Under the pieces are notes generated by a model that was not told the DNA's origin, ran no database searches, and saw only the letters and a list, made by a program, of their open reading frames with translations. The translations under genes were made by a program, and so were the position numbers. A stretch of 64,000 nt of DNA, taken from assembly GCA_949752735.1 (NCBI GenBank), contig OX457046.1, forward strand, positions 37,517,507 through 37,581,506. The letters are read 5' to 3'. This document shows positions 20,524 to 33,085 of the stretch, one piece after another (the stretch's first letter is position 1; each line of letters starts with the position of its first letter). Source of the stretch: Lumbricus terrestris (taxonomy: Eukaryota; Annelida; Clitellata; Crassiclitellata; Lumbricidae).

Positions 20524-23500
20524 GTGAGTACTACCATGTCCCGCTAATTCCATTCTTGATTCTCTTTATCCGATCGGAAAGGGGGAGGGATGTTGGGGAT
20601 TTTTTTTAGTGTAGACTGAAGCGTTGTTTTTTTCTGTGGTATTGTTGTAGTACTACGATACCGCGCTGGCCGTACATTGGAGGCAAATCAGTGGACCTGT
20701 ATGCGCTGTATACGGCGGTTACGCAGCTCGGAGGCTGGGAAAAGGTAGGTGGGCTTTAAATGAATTGTTCTACTCGTATTGTTGACTGCGTGTTTCGATT
20801 TGGGTGATCTGCATTCAGCGGTGTTTCTTTGATCTGTGAAAATCTGGTGGCTGTGGCTTCAATGGTGACCTACTTTCCGAGTGTGTGTCAATGAAAGCTT
20901 GCAGTGTGTGCGTGTTGGTTGATATTTCTCTGGTGCGTTTGTGTTTGGAGAGATGTTTGTTATTGGGTTTGTGAAAAATCGTGCTGCTGGGGAGGCGGTT
21001 GTGGATTTTGGTAAGTGGCTGTCACTGGATTTTCGATGAAAAGCTGATCTTGTTTCGTATGCGTGTTGGAGAATTTTGTGATGGTAAAGACATTGCCATG
21101 TGCATCGTCATGCGAGAATCTATCTAGAGGACTTTTAAAATAAGTCTCAATTTGGTTGTTTGCTTATTATGATAACGGTAACTATAGATTAGATTTAAGG
21201 GGCCTGTGACAGATTATGATTATGATTGGAACTGGTAATCAAATCAGTCTCACTGATTTTATGTTTTCTCTTCAGTGCCCACAAATAAACTGAAACTTTT
21301 CAAAATCCTCTATGGTCACCAATGAGACGTGGAGGTTGTGGTTTTGATGCTTTTTGCCGAAGACCTGTTTGAAAATGAGCGCATGTGTAACGTGAAATTG
21401 ACTGAGCTGTTCATATTGACTTAAGAAAAAAGTAGCTAAAACTTACGAAAAATGAGCATGCAAAATGTGAAACTGACTTGGAGCTGTTATTGGTTCATGA
21501 AGATAAGCATGTGAAAATCACTCTGAGGTGTTATTGACTCATGATAACAAGCATGCGAAATGTGAAACTGACTTTGAGCTGTTATTGATGCAGAAGGGAA
21601 GAGTTGTACAATTGTTACGTGGGTGAGGTTTTTATATTTGCTTTTGGACTGAAATGTCTTTGGTGTCATATCCACCATCTCAGAATGTAATATAATATTA
21701 ATTACTTTACATGGCAATTGCCTTTCCTTAGTTCACTGTATTTAATATTTTTTGATATTGATTTATACTGTAATATTATTAATAAGAAACTTGCATCCCT
21801 GACTTAGGATAAGAAAATCCTCTGCTTACATTAATATGATGCTTTTATTTCTAAATCTTTTTCTCGTGCATTATTAGATGTTACATTATATTTTGTAGTG
21901 GTATATTATTATAGCTCGACGTCCCTTCCTCAGTTTTTCAAGCAATTGAAGCTGGTATTATTTGTCAGAACTTTAAAAATTTCATTGATTCAGGTTGGTG
22001 TGCCATTGGTCCTGCACTTTGGTATTGGCTCTTTCCATTGGCGTGTTCTTAGTTTGTTGACTGGTGCCCCAATCACATCATTCTGCTGTCACAAAATTAC
22101 TTTCTTTTCTCTGGGCCTTTCGCACTGGGAGCGCTTCTGATTGGTGTATACTGTGAGAGGTACTTTGTGAATTCATATATGCAATACGATACAACACGAC
22201 AGATGAGTCATTTCTTGATGGAGCACTTTATGAATCAATTTATCTTGATTGTAATCAATCAATCAATCAGAATTTATATAGCGCTCCTTCAAGATACCTA
22301 CTCAGAGACACTTCCGGCCGAGATCAAGCGAAAAGAACAGTTTGTGAAATTGAGAACAGCTTGGGAGGTGTCACATAGTCAAGGGAAGTCCATTCCAGGT
22401 TGTTGGACCAACCACAGAGAACGGACACCTGCACTGTTGCAGAGCAAGTGAAAGGAACCATTAAGTCGCCATGGACAGCAGAGCACAGTGTGCGGCGGCC
22501 TATGCAAGTGGAAAGAGGTAGGCAAAGCTCACACAGATAAGAGGGTGCCCAGCCTGATAAGCATCGCCACACCAAGGATGCAATCCTAAATGAGATGCGC
22601 TTTGGAAAAGGAACCCAGTGCAAGACCTTATGCATATATTGGGATACACGGTCGGACTTGGTGAACCCGCCAAAAAGTCGCGCAGCAGCCCGGTGTACCC
22701 TCTCCAACCTCTCAATCCGAACCCGTGGGAGACCAGCAAAATTAATAACATAATAACAAATTCATTCACGAGAAACTTTCATTTATACCACTATAATAAA
22801 TATTTTGCACAAAAACTGTCTCGCTGTTGTTTTTAAAACTAGAGCTGTAGTGCATTTATATTGCTAAGCATTTCTCTTGTGCATTTATGAAAGAGTGGTA
22901 TTTGCCGTGGTTTTTGATTTTGATTTCTTGCAATGCCTGTTGGTGTTTGGTGGTCTTCTTGGCTATGATGCTCCGCAAGCATTTTATCAGTACTTGAAAG
23001 CTGTTTGTGTTCACTGTGGTTGGCTGGTTGGTGTCGCTCAGCTTGTGTCCATGAGAAGAAAAAGACGAAGAGCTCTGTCCTTTTAAGGCTAGACTTGAAA
23101 GGTGCAGCCTTGTTTATATTCATTTGATATAAATCAACATTTGAGCGACTTTGTCGTCAAGCCAACAACTGTCTTTTCTGCGGGTGTCCTGTTGAACCCG
23201 GGCCATTACTGCTTGAGTTACTTCCACCCCCAAAATGCTCCAACAATATACCCTGCGACTACATGATTGCATGACCATTGCCACGTTTATCGTTTGAACG
23301 TTGTACACTTATTCATTCATTCATTCGGACATTTATATAGCACTCCTTCAAGAAAAAACTACTCAGAGGTGCTCCCGACTCCAGCGCGCCCAAAAAGAGC
23401 AGTTTTAAGTTTAGTAATAAAAAAACTTATATTGACAGTTGATTGGTGTGAAGACATATATACACCAGAATATGGATATGCAATTTATTTATTAAAGGAT

Positions 23501-26500
23501 ATACTTACTTACTTAGGTTGACAAGCTGCAGCAACACCGTTACAGGGTGAAGTGAAGTGAGATATAAGTGAAGTAAGGTGCTGTGGACGATTGTTTGTGG
23601 GTTATTTTTTTAACAAGCTTCTATGGAAAACTCTGGTTCATCATCATCTTCATTGGGGTCCATGGGCCGAAAGCCCGCAGGTGTCCACTACATTGTTAAC
23701 CACTTTTCGCCGGAGTCCCCACTCTTCTCTTGTGCTGCTATATTCTTAAGCTTTGTGGAGATTGTTTGCACCAGTCTCTGATGTCATCAATCCATTTTTG
23801 TTAGGTCTTCCCTCCACCGATTCCCATCCATAGTGCCCGAGTTCACTGTTTTTTCTCTCTTATCCATTTTATTTTTCTATTGTCATCCATTCTGCATGAA
23901 CTTACGTAGTTATGCAGTGGGTCTGTCGTTATGAAATGTTGCCAACTTCATTATTCATAGCCTTAGCATAGAGGTGCGGTGGCCAGTCCTCTCCCTCGCC
24001 ATCTAATCATTCCACCAACGGTGAACGGTCAGTGTACTCGTTATGGGTGAGTTGATCGGGGTGCAGATGGGGCAGAAATCTTGAACTAAACTCCTGCTGT
24101 GAACCCAAAATCTTGATTGACAGACACAAAAACAGCTTAGCCGGCTATGAATGATATTCATTCATTCATTCAAATATTTATATAGCGCCTCTTCAAGGAA
24201 ACTACTCAGAGGCGCGACCAGGGAAGGGAATGCATACATAAATATAATTATGGACACATGTATACACAGATAGAAACATTCATACAATATACAATACATT
24301 AAAAAATGTTTGATTTGATAATGCCCTCCTTACAAAGCTCAGAAGTGCACATTGAAGTTCGGCAGATAATTAAAAACTATATGTAGACTGGATAAGGTAA
24401 GCTTTGACTTAGCGAAAGACAGTCTCGCTGAAGATAGTCTTGCATGCATTTATTCAAACAAACATGCATACATACAAACAAACATGCAGACATACATACA
24501 AACTGACATTCATGAATGCCAGCATACACTGAGACACATGCGTACATGCACGCATACATCCTTACATGATATACATTGTATCATGAACTTGTTTGTGACT
24601 GCCTTGTTTCCTTTGTTACATGTATGCATCATGCACGTGTGCACACACACACACGCACACACACATGTGCAGACTCTATACATGTGCTCACTTCCGTTAG
24701 ACTTTGGGTCAATGTTAGTCTTGTGTCTTTCGCCCAATGATGAAGGATGGATTGACAGTTCTAACGTGTCCCAGGGAACACATCCGGTTTAATTGCTCTG
24801 AAAATTATATAATATTATCAGCTTCCAAAATTGCCCAGCTGCAAGAACTTGTTTGATAATTAATTCACGATGATAATTAGTGAATTGCTATTTTAAGCAG
24901 CTCTTATTACTGTATTGCCATTCTATTTGGAAGTGCTGTTGCTTGGTCATCATTTGAAGCCTGATCTATAGGTTAAATTATTAATATCTAAAACTATAAA
25001 ACACAAGTTGCAACGGGTGCGTAATAAAAAATCTACTCATCCGCGCTACCGATTTTTTCAAATAATTTACAAAACAACTTCTTAGCACCTGCGGAAAACA
25101 CTATCGGAATTCGTGATCCAAAAATCTTACCCTTTCTCGAGCTTGAAATTTTTTATTTTCTATCGCAATGCTAACGCATGTGTTTAATATAAGACGCCAT
25201 TTGCATAGGCTACAACCATCATTATCAACAGACATTAAAACCATCGATGATATATTGATGATTGAAACCAGTACATTAATGACGTCATGGCCGGTTTTAA
25301 AATTGACGTTAATTAATATCTATTACCGTATTGTATGTATCAGAAGCCTATTTAAGACGCAATAATTTTGGCCGATCGGTTTTCAATGAACCAATAGATT
25401 TTTAACCTCATTTTTCGCCGAGGGCAGATCTTTGGCATGCGGTTTCGCAAAAATGCTGACTATAGAGTAAACATTGGCGGGTGGCAGCTGCGGGTTGGAC
25501 CGAAAACATAAATTTCACGGGCAATGCCGGGCACTCAAAGTGCTTGGACCGGGTTGGGCCCGATGGAAGAAGGGGAGGTGACAAGGGCGGCGTAGGAGCG
25601 AAGTCAGGCGTGGCGGGGGACGAAAACCGAAATTTCCCGGGCGTGTGAGCGTGGTCAGACGTGACTGAACAAAATCCGAAATGTCCCGGGCAACGCCGGG
25701 TAATTCAGCTAGTATATTATATAGAGAAAGATTTAAAGCTTGATCATTGATCATGATGCTATAGATGGTTATAAAGCTTGATCATGGCACTATAACAGGT
25801 GTAAGGCTAAACCTTTCAGAATTGCTCTCAGAAGAAAGAAGGCAGACTTATAGAGCAAACAGAAGGAGAAAGCATATTCCAAAGAGAACCTGGACCTATT
25901 GAGGCAAATGGTTGAGACTAAGCCATAGCAGTTCGAAAGTGAGGAATCAAGGGGTCAAAATTTCTGGCAGAGGATTTGTATGCATGCACTGTAGGCATGT
26001 ACCGGGTAAAACCTACGTATGAATTAATAGAGCTTAATACGACAGTGTTTTACACCTTCACAGCCAGTCAGTTTGTGTGAATTAATAATAATTAATGACT
26101 AAATGACTCAATGTAGACTTAAATTGCAATCTTGGTGTTAAATTCCGATGGTGTTATCACACAAAGTGCCATCATCTGGAACAACGTTTTTGTGTGACAT
26201 ATCATCAGCCGACAACCCCTCTCCAGTTTATCACTGTTTGCGACTTGCAATATGATGGATGCGTTTGGCAGTATTGGATGCGAGTATACGGCTGAGTGGT
26301 CATCCGGGTACCTGGCCAATTGATGCGTGCAGTGATGAAAGAGATTTGAATCACGTAACCGGGTGGGGAGTTGGGGTGGGTTAGCTGGATAGCGTAGTGG
26401 TTTGCGCACTGGAGTGTCAAGCGAGAGGTGGGGGGTTCGAATCCCAGCCAGGGCAGATATTTGATACTTGTGATTTCTGGTCCACCTGAAACCCCATACC

Positions 26501-29500
26501 CAACTCGACTGTGATGAGTTCAGTGAAGTCTTGTAGACTGTCAGTGGGAAGATAAGTTGGCGAGGGAGAGGATTGGTCACCGTCCTTCTTATGGCATTGC
26601 TAAGCCAATGAAGTCGATAACATTTATGCCCACAGCTGCTTGTCGGGGAGCCCTAGATTTTGGGACTGTTATTCTTGGGAAGGAGTTGAATTTGTTCGTT
26701 GTTTGAATATGCATTCGTTTGTTTATGCATCTATTGCATATTTTGATGTACTTCCTTGTTCTTTCCTTGCCCTCTTTTGTTTCCAGTGGCTGAAGTCCAG
26801 TCTGTTGTTGTTATTATTATTGCCCTGAGGTATACAGGATTTCTCAGATTTCTATATTATCTAGTAGATTAAATAAAATGTATGGAAAGACCCTATTATT
26901 ATTATAGTTGTTGTTGTTGTTGTTATTATTATTATTATTATTAGCATTATTATTGTTGTTATTATTATTATTGTTATTATTATTATTTTAATACCACTAT
27001 TTACTGATCAATGGCACTTATCGATTTTGAGTGAAGGACATGCTCAAGTCGGTGTACAATGCAAACCATTTAAGACTCTGACTCAGTTGGTCTGCCATGA
27101 CTTACTGAGGTAGAAAGTGAAAGTGAAACTGCAGACCGTTTTCCCACTTTGTGTAGTTCAATGAATGATTGGAATTAAACATTTCTATAGCGCCAGACGA
27201 ATAGCAACTATTCAGAAGTGTTGTCGACACAATTTATGGCAATATGGGGTTGTGGCAGTTGGGTGAGGCTGCTGGAATCTGTTTTAGGTGGCCTTGAACC
27301 ATATAGACTTTGTGGAGAGGCCTTGGAATTATGGCAACCTATTATTTTATGGAATGCCTTTTCATTATATGACCTTCCTCCTTCTCAGGTTTGGCAACAA
27401 CCAGATGAGTGAGTCCAAAATCAACAAGTGGAACAGTCTTCCATTAACAATTCACGTTACTGTATTCCATGTAACTCGTGGAACATTCTCAATGTCAATT
27501 AAGTCGCACTTGTTCAGAACTGTCCGGTAGCTACGTTAAGCACCTTTGTGAGGTTATTGTAAGCACTAAAATGTTCGTATACATACATACATACATACAA
27601 GTATGATCGTTGTGTTCGAGTGAAGTAGATTCAAAGGGTATTATGAGAGGGCAAAGGGAATTATGAGGAGGCAAAGGGAATTATGAGGAGGTCGGGTGGC
27701 TCTGTTGCAGTTCGAAGGGCTATGCCTCCACGTGACATTCTGGGAGAGAAGGAGAGGAGGGAGGGAGGGAGGAGAGGGGAAGGGAGGAGTTGGCACCGTC
27801 TTTCGATTGTTAATTTATTTCAATCAGAATTATGATCATGAAGATCTCTGGCATCAATTGCTGTGTAGCCGTGTTATGTCGGAAGAGGAGGATGAGGAGG
27901 GGGATGAGGAGTCCCTGGCCGCAGACATGGCCGGGTTTCTGTTGCCGGCGAGCTGTACTACCGCCGCTGCCTGCCTCTGCTTCCTGCATCTCATGCAACC
28001 GCTGTATGTGCCTGTGTCCCATCTTCTGTCTGTTTCACTCTGCCTGCCTCTGTGTCTGTCTGTGTCCCATCTTCTACCTGCTTCCCTCTGCCTGTTGTCT
28101 GTGCCTGTGTCCCATCTTCTGTCTGCTTCCCTCTGCCTGTTGTCTGTGCCTGTGTCCAATCTTCTGTCTGCTTCCCTCTGCCTGTTGTCTGTGCCTGTGT
28201 CCCATCTTCTGTCTGCTTCCCTCTGCCTGTTGTCTGTGCCTGTGTCCAATCTTCTGTCTGCTTCTCTCTGCCTGTTGTCTGTGCCTGTGTCCAATCTTCT
28301 GTCTGCTTCTCTCTGCCTGTTGTCTGTGCCTGTGTCCCATCTTCTGTCTACTTCCCTCTGCCTGTTGTCTGTGCCTGTGTCCAATCTTCTGTCTGCTTCT
28401 CTCTGCCTGTTGTCTGTGCCTGTGTCCCATCTTCTGTCTGCTTCCCTCTGTCTGCTGTATGTGCCTGTGTCCCATATTCTGTCTGCTTCCCTCTGCCTGT
28501 TGTCTGTGCCTGTGTCCAATCTTCTGTCTGCTTCTCTCTGCCTGTTGTCTGTGCCTGTGTCCCATCTTCTGTCTGCTTCCCTCTGCCTGTTGTCTGTGCC
28601 TGTGTCCAATCTTCTGTCTGCTTCTCTCTGCCTGTTGTCTGTGCCTGTGTCCCATCTTCTCTCTGCTTCCCTCTGTCTGCTGTATGTGCCTGTGTCCCAT
28701 CTTCTGTCTGCTTCCCTCTGCCTGTTGTCTGTGCCTGTGTCCAATCTTCTGTCTGCTTCTCTCTGCCTGTTGTCTGTGCCTGTGTCCCATCTTCTGTCTG
28801 CTTCCCTCTGTCTGCTGTATGTGCCTGTGTCCCATCTTCTGTCTGCTTCCCTCTGTCTGCTGTATGTGCCTGTGTCCCATCTTCTGTCTGCTTCTCTCTG
28901 CCTGCCGTCTGTGCCTGTGTCCCATTTTCTACCTGCTTCCCCCTGCCTGTGCTTGCCTCCCATCTTCTGCCTGTTTCTCTCTGCCTGCCGTCTGTGCCTG
29001 TGTCCCATCTTCTGTCTGCTTCCCCCTGCCTGTGCTTGCCTCCCATCTTCTGTCTGCTCCCCTTTGCCTGCCGTATGTGCCTGTGTCCCATCTTCTGTCT
29101 GCTTCTCTCTGCCTGCCGTCTGTGCCTGTGTCCCATCTTCTGTCTGCTTCCCCCTGCCTGTGCTTGCCTCCCATCTTCTGTCTGCTCCCCTTTGCCTGCC
29201 GTATGTGCCTGTGTCCCATCTTCTGTCTGCTTCTCTCTGCCTGCCGTCTGTGCCTGTGTCCCATTTTCTATCTGCTTCCCTCTGTCTGTGCTTGCCTCCC
29301 ATCTCCTGCCTGCCTGCCTAGCATATTCAACCTTCTTGGCTGTGTGTGTGGTGTGCACTCTGCCTAGTACTTCCTATTCTCCGTCTGAGCTGCCTGCGTA
29401 TCCATGCACGTCTGGTTCCCTTCATTGTAGGCCACAGCCGCCGCATGCATTGTTGCATCCGTTGCATACACACTGGCTGCTGCTGCTGCTGGTTGAGCTT

Positions 29501-32500
29501 CTTATTATTAAGGATTTCTTCTTGCATTGTAATCATCCTTCTTCATTCATCGTTCAAACCGTGATTTCACGGTCCGTGTCCGATGCAAAAATGGATCTGT
29601 GAGCAGCCATCAGAGCTTGATGACGACAGACCATAAACATACAATGCTATCATTGCAGTTGTTGTCTCTATAATATAGTTTGTTTGTTTGTATGTGCACT
29701 TGCTATAGCGCCCCTTCAAGCACTCTACTCAGAGGCGCTCGCGACTGCAGAGTGGACACTGCATCGGAGTTTCATGCCGAAGTGCTGAGCAATTGTGAGT
29801 GAAGGACTTGCCCAAGGTCCCTACGCAGCGACTTGAGGCAGATTCGAACCTCGAACCTTCAGGCTTTAAGGCAACGATGCCACCACTACACCACCGCGCC
29901 CCACAAGTTGTCTTAGAACTTCTGTTGTTATTGTGGCCAAGGTTCTGAGGCATTAATACGTGGTCACGGTGAAAAGTATTTTGCTTCCAGGGGTGATGGC
30001 TAAAGTTGAGTCTTATTTATTTATAATTTTTTATATGGCGCGTCTCTTCAAGGTAGGCTACTTGGAAGCGCTCCATGGCCCAATCATGCTTGAATAGTAC
30101 AGTTTTTGAGGTTCTTAAGTAACAAAATATCTGTGGGCGACCATGTTTCGATGTAATGGAGCTTAATGACCCTGAAGTAAGTACACTGTTGGTGGAAAGA
30201 TGAGATGGCTAGGGAGGAGACTCCCCACCCACCCCTCGTATGCTGAGGCTAGAAAAATGAGGCCGCTAACACTTTGTACTGAAATAAGCCGTGTTTATTT
30301 ACATCTGATTAATCGAACCTTCATTCATAATTCTCTTAAGTCTTTTTTCTTTTTCGTTTGCCGTGGCTGGGCTGAGGCGCTCCTGAGTAGGTTACACAGA
30401 CTCATACATATGTTCACATGTACATAAACACACCTACATACACACACACACACACACACACACACCTACATGCACACGCACACACACAAAACACACGCAT
30501 ACACACATACACAAAGGGAAGGGCACTATATAAGTCCATTGAATGAATGAATGGATGAATGAATGAATGAATGGGTGGGTGAATGAATGAATGATTGAAT
30601 GAATGAATGGATGAATGGCTGCTTTATGGACCGCTCTTCTTCCTTCCTCTTCTTCTTTAAATGATGATGATGATGACGACAATGATGACAACGATGACGA
30701 TGATGATGAGTTGCTAAGACTGGTTGTGCTCGTCTTTTATCCGTAGGTGAGCAACGATGAGTCGTGGGTCGATATTCAGGAAAAGTTCGGCATTCCACTG
30801 TCGTGTGGAAACGCCGACTACGCGCTCCGACAGATCTACATCCGGTGAGTCCTTCATCCAGTCACCTGGAAACTACACGTGCGGTATTAACGTAGTTGAC
30901 ATGTTGTAACTGTAGCGCGTGTGAGTGGTGGCGCTTCGAAGTTTGATTCTGATGTATGTACAGTTGTATACATATGTGTGTGTATTGTGTGTGTGTGTGT
31001 GTGACTGTACGTGTGTGTGTGTGTGTGTGTGTAAATGTGCATGGGTGTATGCATTTGTGTGCTTGTGTTTGTGTTTATGTGTGTTTGAATCTATGCATAT
31101 ATGTATGTTGGTTAGTTTGTATACATGTGTGTGTGTGTGTTTGTGTGTGAATGTGTATGACTATGTATGTGTGTGTGTATGTATGAAGGTATCTATTCAT
31201 GCATGCCACCTGCATTTGTGTTTATATGTATGTGTTTATGTATTCTTGTATTTTTTTTATATATTCATATTAAATTGCATATATGTTTCTGTGCATATTT
31301 GCATGTTTATGTTTATGTGTGGTAGCCGATGCCTGCATAGGCGGCTGCCACCACCTCCACCACTGCATGCTTGTGTGTATCTGTGCATACATATATATGT
31401 ACTGTATGTATTTGATTATTTATATAGCACTTTCTATTAAAGCCTCTTAGCAAGCGTGATTCATGATCGCAGAAGATCTGAAGTGTGGCAACTGGATGCT
31501 GGGTTTGTTGTGTTCTGGCATTAAATCTGTGTTTGTTGTGTGTTTTAATATGCTATACATGTGCAATTGTGTAGTGTGTACATAGACTAGCACAGTGATC
31601 CTGTTCAAAGATATAAAGTCCTGGCTCTAGTCGGGCAGGCTTTACTGCTCTGAGGGCTTCATATCTCTTGCAATAGACAGGATGGTAGAGGAGGGCAACA
31701 TTAATCATGGTCACCAATCTCGCTGCCACCTTACCCCCTCCACCCACCCAGCAGTATCCGATGTTTGACGACATCTTATGACTTCGAGGACCGTTGACGT
31801 TAACCCTAACCTTACCTTAGTGGAAGAGTGCAGGATGATATCTATTTCTATTTCTCTATTTCTATAGCGCCCCTTAACGCTTTCTACTCAGAGGTTCTCC
31901 CAGCTACAGCACGGACACCGCATCAGAGTTTTACGCCAAAGCGCTGAGCAATTATTGCAAGTGAAGGACTTGCCCAAGGTCCCTACACGACGACTTGAGG
32001 CGGATTCGAACCTGCAACCCTCCGGCTGCAAGGCAATGAACATACTATACCACTGCGCCCCACATGTCTGTAGTTTTCTCAATGGTGTAGTGGTTTAACG
32101 CCACTGTGTTATAGCAGGCAGAGATCATTATTGATCCCCTCCTCCTTTATCCAGGTTTGGGACTGGCACTGGCAGAGTGCAACAAGTGTTTGACCCTGGA
32201 GTTAACTGAAGGGTGTGTATCGTGTAATATTCTAAAGTTTGGAGAGCACCAATTTTAAGGTGTCTAAACAGAGAGAGAGAGAGAGACAGACAGACAGAGA
32301 CAGACAGAGAGATATAGTAGTGTTAAGTTCCACAATATCTCTTTGGTCTTATAGTTACCTTTCATTTGCTTACCTCACCTTGTGTTTAATTACATTACAT
32401 TACTGTACTTTTACATTTGTTTACCTTTGTTTACCTTACCTTATGTTTACTTACGTTACCTTTTAACCTTGATTTATTTTGTTTACCTTCCCTTACTTTT

Positions 32501-33039
32501 GCCTACCTTTTACCCTTTTTTTTACCTCTGCTTGCCTTGTCCTATCTTTCGTTTGCTTAATTTAGGCGACTATTTCGTTATAATTATAAAAACATGCATA
32601 TTTAGCATATTACTATATGCATGCGAAACATGGACTCTATGTAAGCGGGATACAAACAAACTATTGGCATTTGAAATGAGATGCTACACAAGGATATTAC
32701 ACATCAGATGAGAGCAGAAAATAACAAATCTGGAAGTGCGCGCACGAGTAGGAAAAAAGAAAAACATCAAGCAAATAATAATGGAAAGAAAACTTGAACT
32801 TTTTTGGACATGTGTGCAGAATGGGAAATGAGAGACTCATCAAGCAAACTATTTTTGGGATGATGGACGGAGTGGGGATTATGGGAAGGCCGTGTAGGGA
32901 ATGGTTGGATGACATTACAGATTGGTGCGAAAATAATGGAGATATACAAATTGAGCAGAATGGCACAGGAGAGAGACAAGTGGAGACGGACGGTGAAACA
33001 TGCGATTGACACCAATGAACACTGAGCCCATGGACCGCA

Positions 33040-33085
<46 letters not shown>

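Noticed and set aside
26375..26450. Possible tRNA gene (good A and B boxes)
   Set aside because: No clean cloverleaf seen, and the body continues as a dispersed repeat, so it is called a tRNA-derived SINE.
27696..29602. Reading frames of 480-540 codons on both strands
   Set aside because: They are produced by the 45-bp stop-free minisatellite; openness in all six frames and strict repetition argue against coding.
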